From contig JAIVFI010000034.1 of NCBI GenBank assembly GCA_025558095.1, positions 372,001 to 436,000 of the forward strand: a DNA stretch of 64,000 nucleotides, given 5' to 3'. Source of the stretch: Hyaloraphidium curvatum (taxonomy: Eukaryota; Monoblepharomycota; Hyaloraphidiomycetes; Hyaloraphidiales; Hyaloraphidiaceae). This document shows positions 34,101-45,046 of the stretch, in pieces (positions within the stretch are counted from its first letter, which is position 1; each line of letters starts with the position of its first letter). Made by a program: the position numbers and the translations under genes. The notes below the pieces were generated by a model. It saw nothing but the letters and a program-made list of their open reading frames with translations, made no database searches and was not told where the DNA came from.

Positions 34101-34842
34101 TCATTCCAAACAAGCTTGACGACGACGTGAAGGTGCGTCGTCCGTCGGCCTTCTTCTTGCCTTTACTGACACCGTCGCGTAGCCGTTCTACCGGGCGGCG
34201 GAGATGCTGGACTCGATTCTGTTCGAGAACTACATCAAGCGCAAGACGACCAAGCTGTCCGACATTGTCCGCGTCGGAATCCTCTTCAGTGGCTTGGACT
34301 GGTACTTGCTTTCCAGGCCGCAAGGTTTGTCCCGCCTCGGTCGCGATTCCCGGGGCCGTAAGTTTAACACGTTTTGTCATGCAGAGATCGCGGCCCACGT
34401 CTTCGACACGATCGTTTCCCTCGTTCTCATCCACGCGGAAGTGACCTCCATCAACCACTACCTCGTCGATCGGATCGTTGGGGAGCTCCTGGTCGACATT
34501 GCGCAGACGATGCTGGATTCTTTCCGCCAGATCGATCGCTTTAGTCTGGCCGGGATGATTCAGGCCACGCTCGAGACGCACTACATCCAGCGCAGCATGG
34601 CAAACTACCAAACGGACAAGTCTAGGCGCCTTTTGCAGCTCGTCTACTCCTCTGTTGCCCGCGGGACTCGATATGAGGACGGTCTCGCCGCGGGCAACGT
34701 CGAGGGGTCGGTCGGTCTCGATGCTTTGGCGCGGCTGCCTCGGGAGCCGGAGCTCCAGGAGATGCTCGTCTCCGTCGAAGAGTACATGGCAGAGATAAGG
34801 GATACTACCGCAAACATGACCAGGAGCTTGTCGACACGGTAG
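31112..34842 (+). CDS. SEC5: Exocyst complex subunit SEC5 (EXOC2)
   Basis: A rod-shaped tethering subunit of the exocyst, which docks secretory vesicles at the plasma membrane. Start ATG 31112 (MAAPGEVGGAARVLGFYGLG). The diagnostic block is FDPSFFLRTVHANTSVEDLE followed by GLKFLESTIGERRDLLRAMV and DFDRFVNAKSSIDG (31.48-31.66 kb), almost word for word as in plant SEC5. Later: FQGKIDVAVRDYQKGLHLMK, then helical CorEx/CATCHR bundles to ALARLPREPELQEMLVSVEE and stop 34840-34842. About ten introns. There is no N-terminal IPT/TIG (RalA-binding) domain as in animals; the N-terminus is an acidic linker, like plant and fungal forms. Confidence 0.88.
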
Positions 34843-34910
34843 GGGCTTTGAGCGGACACGCAGCACGCTTGAGGACATGGTCTCGTGAGATGAATTGTGT
34901 AGATTCTATT

Positions 34911-36278
34911 CTAGTTCCGCCGCTTGAGCAAGAATTCCTCGTAAACTGCCATGACTGTGTACTTCCTGTTCTCCGCCTCTTGCCAGACGATGGACCGCTT
35001 CGGGTTGTAGAAGACCTGGTTTCGCAGAGCGTCTTGAGTGCCGCTCTCCTACTTCGCACGCGAGCTTACCTCGTCATCCACTTCTTCCATCTTTCGGGGC
35101 AGGCAGTGCATGAACTTCCAGTCGGGTTTTGCACCGCCCTTTCGGGCTAGTTCCTCAGTCACCTGCAAACGCGTCAGAGTGAGCAGGATGTCCGACGGCT
35201 ATGACGTGCAGCAAGAGCCACCTTGTAGCCGTCAAACGCCTTTAGGCGCTCCTTCTTCTCATCCTCCTGTCCCATAGAAACCCACGTGTCCGTGACAATC
35301 ACGTCCGCGTCGCGGACGGCCTCCACCGGATCGCTCGTGAACGACACCGAGCCGGCGAAGGGCGAAGCGTCCGAGCCACCGGCCGCGTTCCTCGTGGCAA
35401 AATCCAGCACGTCCTGGTCGAACTTGTACTTCGGAGGGGTGGCGAGGGAGAGATCGATTCCGACACGGGGGAACGTGACGAGCATGGATTCTTCCGGCCA
35501 TCGTCAGCTTTCAAACCAATCATGTCCGTCTCCGGTAGGGCACTCACGGCTGATGTTGTTGGCATCCCCGACCCATGCCACCTTGTAGCGCTTGAAAGGC
35601 GGGAGAGGCAGCGACTTGTCGCCGGACCCGGCTGCGGGCGGAGAGACTTCGTACATGGTGACAAGGTCCGCGAGGATCTGCGATCGCAGTATGTCCGTGA
35701 GAAAGGGGCAGCGGGCGGCGGGGCGTCCTCCGTGCCTGGAGAGGGTGGAACTTTGCCGTGAGGGCATTGATGACGGGCACGCTCGAGTACTTGGCGAGCT
35801 GCTCGATCTCCTCATGCCCGCCCAGCCGAGCAAGGATGCCATCCACCATGGACGAAATCACGATCGAGGTGTCCTGCATTGGCTCCCCGGCCCCGATCTG
35901 GATATCCTGGGGATTCAGGAACATCGTGTGGCCGCCGTACCATGCCCAGCCGGACTCGGAAGACACCCGAGTCCGAGTCGATCGCTTGGAAAAGATCATG
36001 GCGAGCGTCCGCCCCTGGGCCGAAAGCCCCTCGGGCCGCTTGCCCGACTTGACAGCCTGCTTTATATCCATCGCCTTCTTGACGAGTCCGAGCACGACCT
36101 CGGTCGGAAAGTCCCGCAGAGTGAGGAAATGACGCGGGGACGCGCCCGGCTTGCTCGACGCGCGCCTCGCGTGCCCCGGGGGGTTCGCGGTGGCGCTGTT
36201 CGGAGCCAGAGCGTGTCCCAATGCACGCGGCGGTGCATCGGCCAGGCCTGGAGAAAAGCACCGGGCGGTCCGCAACAT
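34911..36278 (-). CDS. OTC: Ornithine carbamoyltransferase, mitochondrial
   Basis: Makes citrulline from ornithine and carbamoyl phosphate (arginine biosynthesis or urea cycle). Start at ATG 36278 ([20 protein letters not shown]) or the upstream 36305. The first ~45 residues are Arg/Ala-rich and lack acids, a likely mitochondrial presequence, followed by [10 protein letters not shown]. Carbamoyl-phosphate loop [31 protein letters not shown], then [15 protein letters not shown] across an intron, [25 protein letters not shown] and the ornithine-binding [13 protein letters not shown] (35.09 kb). It ends [11 protein letters not shown] at 34911-34913. All active-site blocks are conserved. Convergent with SEC5, stops 69 bp apart. 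Confidence 0.95.
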
Positions 36279-36305
36279 TGCTCCCGCAGCGGTTCCGGGC
36301 CGCAT

Positions 36306-36819
36306 CGCGAAGCACGAAGCAGAGGAAGGGGGCGTCCTTATCTGTCAACTACACGCGTCTGTGTACAACCCCTTGTGTCAAGCGCCACATCGCCATCCCA
36401 GGCGTTGACGGGCCAGAATCAGGGGTCCATCACGGCTCGACCGCCGCGGTCCTAGAGGAGCTCACTGTCGCGTGCGTCGGTCCGCGTCGGCCTGTGGTGG
36501 CGCCTGCTCATGCCTGAACCCCCCCCCCCGAACGACCTCAACCTCCGGCACGTACCAAACCCTGCTGGCTCTGTGAACCGCACATCGCGCTTCTTTGTCA
36601 TCGTGCGGTGAAACTGGTGCCTGGCGCTGGACGCCCATCGGGACGGCCGGGCTGCTGGGACCCCGCGACCTGACGAACCGGGCGCTCCGCACTCTACCCT
36701 CCGACGACCACCTTCCCCTTGGGTCTTGCTGCTTTTGCCTGGAAACGCCTCTCGCTTTGGCGCACGCACGTCTTGTCTCTCCGTCAACTCAGTGGTGCTG
36801 AGCTCCGCCCGGATCGAAG
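36306..36819. promoter_or_regulatory. Divergent promoter region between OTC and V-ATPase d
   Basis: About 510 bp between two divergent start codons. It contains a homopolymeric C run at ~36518-36528 and an adjacent A/C-rich segment. No coding potential is evident and no TATA box is recognisable. Confidence 0.4.
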
Positions 36820-38406
36820 ATGGACGCGGCGGTGTACTTCAACATCGACAACGTACGGGGATCGCGCACTCTCAGGAGCAGGATTGGCTCATGTTCCGCG
36901 TGGCTGGGCAGGGTTTCCTCGAGGGGGTCGCCCGCGGGTTCCGGAGCGGGATTCTGTCGTCGAGCGCATACCTGAACTTGACGCAGGCGAGTAGCACGTT
37001 GCGTGGCGTGCCTCGGTGCCCAACTAACACTTGAGCCGCGATAATTGCAGTGCGAGACCTTGGATGGTCAGTGCGAGGCATCGCTTCCTTGCCCTGCATG
37101 TCGATTGACGAACTGGCTTCAGACCTCAAGCTGCAGTTGTCTTCGACGGACTATGGCAACTTCCTGCAGAACGAGCCGTCGCCCCTGACGACGTCCGTGA
37201 TCGCGGACAAGTGCTTGGAACACCTCGTCAACGAGTTCGAGTACATTCGTGCTTACTCGGTTCAGCCCCTGACCAAGTTCTGCGACTACATCACGTGGGC
37301 GCAATGGACAGTTGAACCGTGATGCGGCCTTGACGTTTCTGCGCAGCTACGGCTACATGATCGACAACGTCGTGCTGCTCATCACCGGAACCCTCCACGA
37401 GCGGGATACGCACGAGCTCCTGGAGCGGTGCCACCCCCTGGGCTGGTTCGACACCATGCCTGCGCTGTGCGTCGCGACGAACGTGGCTGAGCTCTACAAC
37501 ACCGTTCTCATCGAGACCCCGCTCGGTAACGATCTTTGCTCGTTCGCTTCTGGGTGATCCCGTTGAGCCGTCGCTGTTTGCAGCGCCGTACTTCGAAAAG
37601 TGCCTCTCCGCACAGGATCTCGACGAAATGAACATCGAAATCATCCGTAACACCCTCTATAAGGCGTATCTGGAGGATTTCTACGCCTACTGCCAGTCGC
37701 TCGGGTCCATCACCGCGACTGTCATGGGCCGGATCCTGCAGTTCGAGGCTGACCGGCGGGCCATCAACATCACCATCAACTCGCTGAACACGGAGCTCAG
37801 CAAGGATGACCGGGCGAAGCTCCTTCCCACCACGGGGATCATGTACCCGGAAGGGATCGAGAAGCTGGCAAAGGCCGACGACATTGACCAGGTGAAGCAG
37901 GTTCTGGACGGTTACCAGGTAAGGCTCTGCCTGTCACACCGTCGCCGCAACGTAACGGTGGTACCGCTCACAGGAGTACCGCAGCTTCATGGACCAGAAC
38001 CTTGGGGGAGCAGAACGTTCGCTCGAGGACAAATTCTTTGAGTACGAAGTCTTCCTGAACAAGGATGCGTTCATGCAGCAGTTCCACGTGGGTTGCTCTT
38101 CACGGGGCGCTTATGTTCGCCGGATTGAGTTGCCGTTTCCAGTACGGGATCTTCTACAGCTACCTGAAGCTGAAGGAGCAGGAGATCCGGAACATCGTTT
38201 GGATTGCCGGTATGTGCTCGCGTTCGAAGCGGAGGCCGAACACGGTTGCTGACCGGCTTTATCGTTCGCAGAGTGCATTCAGCAGGTTGGTATCCTTCAC
38301 CCGTTCAGAGCATCGCGGTCTTGCTCTCCTCGGATCGCTAACCTTCCGCTGCTCTCGTCTTCCAGGCTCAAAAGGACAAGATCAACAATTTCATATCGAT
38401 ATTCTG
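36820..38406 (+). CDS. V-type ATPase subunit d (Vma6)
   Basis: Central-stalk connector of the vacuolar proton pump between the Vo ring and V1 rotor. Start ATG 36820 ([11 protein letters not shown], intron immediately after). Exon 2 has [20 protein letters not shown] and YLNLTQ. Then CETLD-type sequence, [127 protein letters not shown] and the C-terminus KINNFISIF, stop 38404-38406. Conserved throughout; about eight short introns. Normal length of ~350 residues. Confidence 0.96.
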
Positions 38407-38534
38407 AGTTTCAGCTGCTGCTGTGTTGCCTGGCGTTGATAGAAGAGGAGCCTCTCTGTCTCTTGTCCTGATCACCCAGCCACGTGCGTCCCACGCAGTT
38501 TCGAATCTTTCGGTGAGGCAACGCGACAGAACGA

Positions 38535-39591
38535 TGATATCGACTCGGGACAACGACCACATCAATGTATGCGCTTCGGCACGACGGAGAGTGGCGATAA
38601 CGCGTGTAACGCGTCCTGGGCAACACGTGCCAGGTGGAGGTTGCTCGGACCGACCAACACGTCACCATGGCCTGGAAGGTATTACGACCGCGAGCGCTGC
38701 CCTTCTCGAGGTCGCTGACGCGATTTGCCTCGATTGTCGCAGAATGGCCTGGGCACAACGTCGGAAATTGCGATCCGACCGCGCGGAGCCAAGTTCACGG
38801 ACGTTTTCGACTGGCGACTGAGCCTGTCGGAGCTTGAGGCATCGTGCTCCTTCAGCGTGTTTCCCGGCTACAGTGAGCTCCGTCACACGTATGCCGTTCT
38901 TGGGGGGCCCGTGACGAGCGTTCACACTAGATGCCACGATCCTGCTGGCGAGTCCCGCGCGCACCAACGTTCCGCTGCGCTCATTTCCGCCCTGTCTCCA
39001 CAGCTCCCGGGACCCATAGTGGATGAGTACAATCTGAGGTCGAATCGGACTTCCCTTGCTTCGATCCAGCACAACAACGAGGAGAGCACACGACCGTTGA
39101 AGCCCCTGGTTCCCTACAATTACGATGCCGCTTTTCCAACGTCGTGCAACGTGGAGACAGCTCCACTGTATCACCTGACTTTGCTGACGAACGCGTCCAA
39201 GTTTGACGCGAAAGTTGCCGTCGAAACCATCAGCGCGAAAGGAAAACACGGGCACACCCACGATGGGCGGGCCAAGAACCCGGCCGAGCATGACTGGAGC
39301 GAGGACGACGAGGCGGATGGAGCGGCCAACGGCACGACTCGTCGCGTCTTGCTTGCCGAGACAACCTTCGTCTACTTGGTCAGGGGCGTCCTGAAGGTCG
39401 AAGTTGAAGACGCCCCGCCCCGGCGACTCAGCCAGGGAGAGACCTTGATCGTGGAACGCAAGGACACGGAAGCTCCCCTGAATCTCCGGTTCTCCCCCGT
39501 GGGATCCGGAAACGACGGAAATGTCCCCGGCGACGTAAATGGGAACCATGACGGTGGGCTCCACCTACTTGGAGGAACTTTTGATGTCTGA
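38535..39591 (+). CDS. HutD/Ves-family cupin-like protein
   Basis: HutD proteins are bicupin-fold proteins best known from bacterial histidine-utilisation operons, with poorly understood, probably regulatory, ligand binding. The family box spans an intron: exon ending TMAWK (38673-38681) joins to NGLGTTSEIAIRP at 38743, equivalent to (P/A)WKNGGG-TTxEIA. Then VFDWRLSLSELEASCSFSVF, PGYSEL, the second cupin with FLVRGVLKVEVED-like text (TFVYLVRGVLKVEVEDAPPR) and LSQGETLIVERKDTEAPLNL, end GGTFDV at 39589-39591. The insert between the halves is longer than in bacteria. The 5' limit is uncertain because an earlier exon at ~38535 (MISTRDNDHINV) is only inferred. Confidence 0.75.
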
Positions 39592-39984
39592 TTCCCTTTC
39601 AAGATGCAACGCTGGTCTTGATTGAGATTGCGCGTCAAATGGACCCCTCGGTAAGCTTCATGCAAGATGCAGGTCGCTCGTCGTAGCTGATGGCATGCGG
39701 ACCAGCTGTACAAGTCCCCAAGTGTTGCTCGAGCTCCCCGACGCAAGGGGTCGATCATCGTTTTCGAGTAGCTTTTGGCGCCCGCTTGCCGAGCTCATTT
39801 TGTCTGACGCGGCGGCTCTATTTGCTCCCAGTGACCAACCTCTGCAGTACCTTCCGGCAGCTTTCGAAAGCCGAGGTTCAATTTCTGGCGATAGCCCTGC
39901 GGACGCAAACACTCTCCCCGTCAAGGTTGAAGGGCTCCGCAGGGAAGTTTTGATCTTCTGCTCACCGCGCGCTCCTCGCAGCAA
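39592..39984 (+). other. Spacer or unassigned 5' exon of the aspartoacylase-like gene
   Basis: One open frame covers 39695-40063 (VLLELPDARGRSSFSSSFWR, LSDAAALFAPSDQPLQYLPA). It could encode an N-terminal exon of the next gene, but I see no family match and no decisive splice pair, so it is left unassigned. Confidence 0.35.
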
Positions 39985-41334
39985 TGGGATTCCGTCCAGC
40001 TCTACCGACCTCCGAACCTCTCAAGTCGCTACGCGAACGAGTCGCATGTGCCTCCCCCCGTGATCAAGGACAGCTTGAAGCTCGATGACTTCCCGCGCGG
40101 GCAGATCAGCACGGCGTGGATCAACATCATGAAACAGGGGTTGGGGGAGTGGATTCGGGTTCCTGTGATCATCGCGCGTGGATCGGAGGATGGGTGGGTT
40201 GTTCTTCTTCGCTGCAGCTTCGCAACTCTGATTCTGACTTCGTTGCTTCTGTCTTCAGACCCGTGGTGAGCACGCACTAGCTTGCACCTCGAGGGTCGTG
40301 CGCCAACGGTTTCGGGACACAGGTCGGCATCACAGCAGTCGTTCACGGAAACGAGCTCAACGGGGTGCCGTGCATCCACCGAGTGGTCACCGACATAGAC
40401 GTGCACGTGCTCCGCGGGACTCTGGTTGCGGTCCCCTGCGTCAACACCCCCGGGTACCTCAAGTACACGAGGGAGTTTTCCGACGGCAAGGATCTGAATC
40501 GCCAGTTCCCCGGCGTCGCGGACGGTTGGTGTCGCGGACCAATCCCGCTGATTCCCGTTCACCGGCCTTCCAGGGACGGCGTCGCAGGTCTTTGTCTACA
40601 ACCTGATGAGCAGGATCGTGGATACGTTCGATTACCTCATCGACCTGCACACTGCGAGCTTTGGGCGGGTCAACTCGTACTATGTCCGGGCGGACATGAA
40701 CGATCCTGTGACGGCGCAGCTGGCTCGTTTGCAACAGCCACAGATCATTCTGCACAACAGCGGCCAGGACGGTGAGTCAATCTGCGCCTGATGTCGCTGC
40801 GCGGATCGCCAACCGACTTGGATCGCAGGCACCATGCGATCGGCGTGCATGGCGAAGGGCATACGGGCAATCACCGTGGAGATCGGCAACCCCTCCATTT
40901 TCCAGAACCAGTTCGTGGCATGGTCGTACAGCGGCGTCATGCGCATCCTCAACTACCTGGACATGTTTCCATTGGACGAGGTCGGGCCCCTGCCTCCCTC
41001 GCCGGCGACGACTCTGTGCTCGCGCGGCTTCTGGATCTACACCAAAACCGGGGGCGTGCTTGAGGTCTACCCGTCCGTGAATACGCTCATCCGCAAGGGG
41101 GATCTCATTGCCCGCATCAAGAACATCTTCGGCAACATCGTCGACGAGATCTACTCGCCGTCGACCGGCATCGTGAGTGCAGTGCGACCGCCGTTGCCGC
41201 CAGCGCTGATGATCCAGAAGACCGTGGGTCGCAGCTCCAATCCGGTCGCGATGGCCGGCGATCGCGTGCTCCACCTCGGCATCCTCAAAAAGGAGGGCGA
41301 GGTCTTGCCGGCTGCGGCCAAGGAGAACTACTGA
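39985..41334 (+). CDS. Succinylglutamate desuccinylase/aspartoacylase-family metal hydrolase
   Basis: Zinc carboxypeptidase-fold amidohydrolase (M14-related AstE/AspA). Exon 1 ends ...RVPVIIARGSEDG (~40190). Exon 2 opens GITAVVHGNELNGVPCIHRV with the Zn ligands of the H-G-N-E box. Next PCVNTPGYLKYTREFSDGKD and LNRQFPG (substrate-binding R box), DYLIDLHTASFGRVNSYYVR with the third ligand DLHT, and a later exon GIRAITVEIGNPSIFQNQFV with the catalytic Glu. The C-terminal barrel (GVLEVYPSVNTLIRKGDLIA, then IVDEIYSPSTGIVSA) matches the family's biotinyl-like domain. Stop 41332-41334. Substrate is unknown: an N-acyl amino acid is expected. The 5' end is approximate. Confidence 0.8.
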
Positions 41335-41375
41335 AAGCATGTTCGTGGCACGGCCGTGCGGCCGGCCAAAGCATG

Positions 41376-43554
41376 CTACGAACCCTGGTCCGGCTCCTCT
41401 GCCGCATCGACGGGCATGGAGTCGCCTGAGGGGAGGTCCGAAGGTTCATCCTGAGCGGCAGCCCATGCATCGCTCTCTGCTTCGGGATCGTCGGCAGCCG
41501 CGGCAGAAACAGGGGCTGCCTCATCCACAGCGGGATCTCCTGAACCCGTTTCCTTGCTCTCTGGGGTTTCCCGCCCGGGCGCCCCGGATTCGGCCGCTCC
41601 GATCGCGGCTTTCCTGCCCTGCACGAGCCTCTCCAAAAGCTCTTTGGCTGACATCTTTTCCAAATCAGCACCGGACTTGAGCAGCTCCTCAAGATCGGTG
41701 GCGGCGACCGCGGACGCCGCGGTTACATCCGGTGGCGGCGCTGACGTTTCGGGCGCCGGCGTCCACGGCGGCCGTCCTCCCGGATTGATGTGGTTGGTCA
41801 TCTGGAGCATCTCACAGAACGCCGCCGTTTGGGGGTTCAGGTGTGGCATCACTGCGGTGCGAGGAGCAGATGAGGTTGACCTGCGAAGCACATGACCGGA
41901 AGCAAGCATCCTCACTTGAATTCAGCTTCTCCGTGCCTGACATGGGTCTCTGAGGGTTGTGCGGGGCGGCTGTAACGACGAAATTGTCTAAAATAGGAAT
42001 GTCTTCCTTCCCGGACAGAAGATTGTCCCTAATCCATGCCAGCTGCGCAGCAATGTTCCTGGCAAGGACAACCGACGTCAAGCAGAGCCGCAGGAGCCGG
42101 TGTCGAGTTCTCACCCTTGCGCCTCCTCGTTCTCAGGGAGAGGAATTTGGCTGACAGAGAAGCTGAGGAAATCATTCGTAGCACGAACGACAGCGAGCCA
42201 GTAGGGATCGTAGGCGAAGCCCTTTGAGGCGTCGCCTTCGGGAACATCAATGATCTGCAGCCATACCGCCGGAGTGAGCTAAAACAACGAGCTCGGGTGC
42301 AAAGCCACACACCTGGAGGAAGTCCCGGTTGGGAACGCATTTGTCCAAAGCCAAAAACCTCGTCGTCGCGGCCGGCAAACTCTCTAAAGTGTCGCCACCG
42401 ATGGTATGGGCAACCTCCGCCTCGAGCGCGTCGTGCACAGCAGCCATGGCATCCGCTGGGACTCCAGCATCACGCGACACATCGCCGCTCTCAGCGTTTG
42501 CTTGCGCGGCAGAACCAACATGTACTTCGCTGTTGCTCTGCCCCGCATCGTGCTTCACCAATGCCGCAAACTTGACGTGGAGGTGCGCCGCGAACCAGTA
42601 CCGCGGTTTCAAGTTCTGCAGCAGGAGTTCTGCGGGCATGGATCCCAAGGTGTTCGTGTTGACCTGCGGGGGACGGGGTTAGTTCCTTGGGATTACAAAG
42701 TCTCGAGTCTTCCTCTACAGACCTCTTCCCTCAGGAACGGTTTGCTCGACAGCAAAGCCTTGTGGTTCCCGTGATATGCTATGCCACGAGGCCAGTCATG
42801 GGAAAGAAAGACGTCAAGCCGGTCCGAGTGTGCAAGCTGTGATCGTCCGTGTTCAGTGAAGGTGCAGAAGACGAAGCGGCTGGCGCACACCTGGAGCAAC
42901 CTGTACACGTTGAACTTGCGGACATGGTAGATGGAGCGCGACGCACTGTCATCGTATGGCTGTTGCTCAAAGTACCCTGTTCGGTGCGTCCCGTTGGAAC
43001 GGACCACACCAGTTCTGTTAACGCGCGGCCGCACCTTTCTCGTAGTCCTGATCCTTGTAGATGCCCGTCAAACCACCGATGCGCAGCCCTCCAAACTTGA
43101 TGACGCCCGCAAATCCCAGGAAATAGATGTTCGGGCACACCCAGCCGCCGTGGAACAGTTCCCAGAGGTAATTGGACGCCTCGTGGTTTCCGCCGACGAA
43201 AATGGTCGGATAGGGTGCCTTCTTCTGGCCAGAGTAGTACTGGTAGAACGTGCCCATCGTCCGGTACTTGGCAGGACAGGCCAAGACGTCCAGGTCCGCT
43301 ACGTTGCGAAGCGACTGCTCGAGTGGTCAACAGCAGCAATGTGCACGGCACTCCCGGCGCACCTGGAAGTCCCCGCACACGAGCAAGAGATCAATCTTGA
43401 CATTCTCCGTCCTCTCGATGTACTCGAGCGTGGCATAGATCTTGTCGAGCTCGCCGTGAGCGCAACCTGTACCCGATGGGTCAAGAACTCAAAGCAGGGA
43501 CTCTGGGCGAATCGAACGACCTTCGATGGCAATCTGTGAGGCAGCAATGAGCAT
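41376..43554 (-). CDS. DBR1: RNA lariat debranching enzyme
   Basis: Metallophosphoesterase that cuts the 2'-5' bond of excised intron lariats. Start ATG 43554 ([12 protein letters not shown]; an in-frame ATG at 43596 is possible) spliced to [20 protein letters not shown], giving the metal-site G-C-x-H-G-E-L-D. Then [128 protein letters not shown]. The C-terminal domain continues through [15 protein letters not shown] to [17 protein letters not shown], then an acidic tail. All catalytic residues are present. At least six introns are removed from its own transcript. Confidence 0.95.
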
Positions 43555-43737
43555 TAGAAGTTGCTTTCTAGTGGCAGCGCGTGATCTTGCCTTCATCGCG
43601 CCTTCATTTCCCAGGAGGCGATCTCGTGTTGGGCTCCACGGCCGCTCGCCCCGCGCCGCCGCACGCACGCATCTCAGAGCACCCGAGTCCCGTTTTCGAT
43701 CCAAGGGCACGTAGAAAGGGGATTTCACGCCAGCAGA

Positions 43738-44224
43738 ATGCTCATCAAAGTTCGTCGCCGCGACGCGCGCGTTTTCATGGCGCCAGGGCGCTGATGAAGG
43801 CTTCCATCGCGAACAGGTCAAGACTCTAACTGGGAAGGAGGTGGACGGTCCCCTGTTTTCAGCCCTATCTCGTTGCTGATCTTTCGACCCGGACCACTCG
43901 CGCGACGCGTAGATCGAGATCGACATTGAGCCGAACGACAAGGTCCGTAGATCCGGACTGGACGCCTGCCAGAACCGCCGCTCACTGGGAACGCGTTCCC
44001 CAGATCAACCGCATCAAGGAGAAAGTCGAAGAGAAGGAAGGCATTCCTCCTGCGCAGCAGCGGCTCATTTTCGGCGGAAAGCAGATGTGGATACAGCCTG
44101 CTCGGCGGCTTGCGGCTCCGCTGACTCTTTGGTTCGCAGGGCGGACGAGAAGGCGGCGTCGGATTACGGCGTTGAGGGAGGATCCGTGCTTCACCTGGTC
44201 CTTGCACTTCGTGGGGGCCGGTGA
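43738..44224 (+). CDS. NEDD8: NEDD8/Rub1 ubiquitin-like modifier
   Basis: Conjugated to cullins to activate CRL ubiquitin ligases. Five exons: MLIK | VKTLTGKE | [10 protein letters not shown] | [20 protein letters not shown] to GGKQM | [20 protein letters not shown] to LALRGGR. It shares NEDD8-specific residues ([21 protein letters not shown], Ala at the position equivalent to ubiquitin Arg72) rather than ubiquitin's. The precursor ends with a single Arg after GlyGly, so processing by a NEDD8 protease would remove one residue. Introns are 45-100 nt. Divergent from DBR1 with ~180 bp between starts. Confidence 0.95.
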
Positions 44225-44356
44225 ACGTGGTTTCTCTTCGTTACCGGACCGAGACTCGGATTGCGCGGACAGATCGGGTCTCCTCGGGAGTCGGGTCCTT
44301 CGGGGAAAAGAAGAATGAAGGAGACGGGAGAGAAGGTGCTTATACCAGGCATAGAG

Positions 44357-44949
44357 TTACCCTGAGTCGTCGTTCCGTGTGGCCTCGCGTTTTCGCTCTT
44401 CCCCCGGTCCACCGTGTCCCTTTCTCTTCGCCTTCTTTCCGCGGTTCAAGTAATCGTCCAATGGCGCGAGATTGCCCGCTTTCCGCTTCCGCATGCCAGC
44501 AGAGAGCGTTTTGCTGTCGTCATCGGGAGCGTCGCGCGCCTCTGGCGGGTCCGGGGCATTGACGCCTCTAGATTTCACCTCGTTCCCAGGTTTCTTCTGG
44601 TCGGCAGCATCCGCGTTCAATCGACCGGCGGCCAACTTCAAAGACTTCCGAAGGTGCTTCTCCGAGGTCGACTGGGGCTGCATGGGAACGTCCCCTTTCC
44701 CGACCGACGCCCCGACTCCTAAGCTTGAACGGACTTGAGCACCCCAAAGAGCACATGCATCTATCGATTCACATACCGAGGCGGTCTGCCTTTGATCTGA
44801 GCTGACGTCGATTTGCTCCTAGACGAACTTGACAGCGTTGGCTGAGATCCCTCCTCGGGCGGGCCCTTGAGCCACGAGGCAACCCTCGTCCGGGCCAGGC
44901 TCGCCGATAGCTCAATCTGGGCTTGGAAGGCCGCAATGTCGGAGCCCAT
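44357..44949 (-). CDS. Small basic protein with RPPRLGxGA motif, family uncertain
   Basis: Exon 1 from ATG 44949 (MGSDIAAFQAQIELSASLAR, VASWLKGPPEEGSQ, Ser-rich, then QIKGRPPR) joins over a ~54-nt intron to LGVGASVGKG and continues MQPQSTSEKHLRKSLKLAAG, to a lysine/arginine-rich tail ending ATRNDDSG at 44357. The spliced motif RPPRLGVGA followed by a basic tail is shared with small, conserved fungal/protist proteins of unknown function (DUF3245-like by memory, not certain). Likely nuclear from its basic patches (MRKRKAGNL, RGKKAKRKG). About 175 residues. Confidence 0.5.
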
Positions 44950-45046
44950 CCCGTGCCGAACGACCCATACGTCTCACGGTCGCGGGATCGTTTAGTTCGA
45001 TCGGCAGCGTCGTGTCTCAGAGCAACGAGCACCGCGCGCCGCCGGC

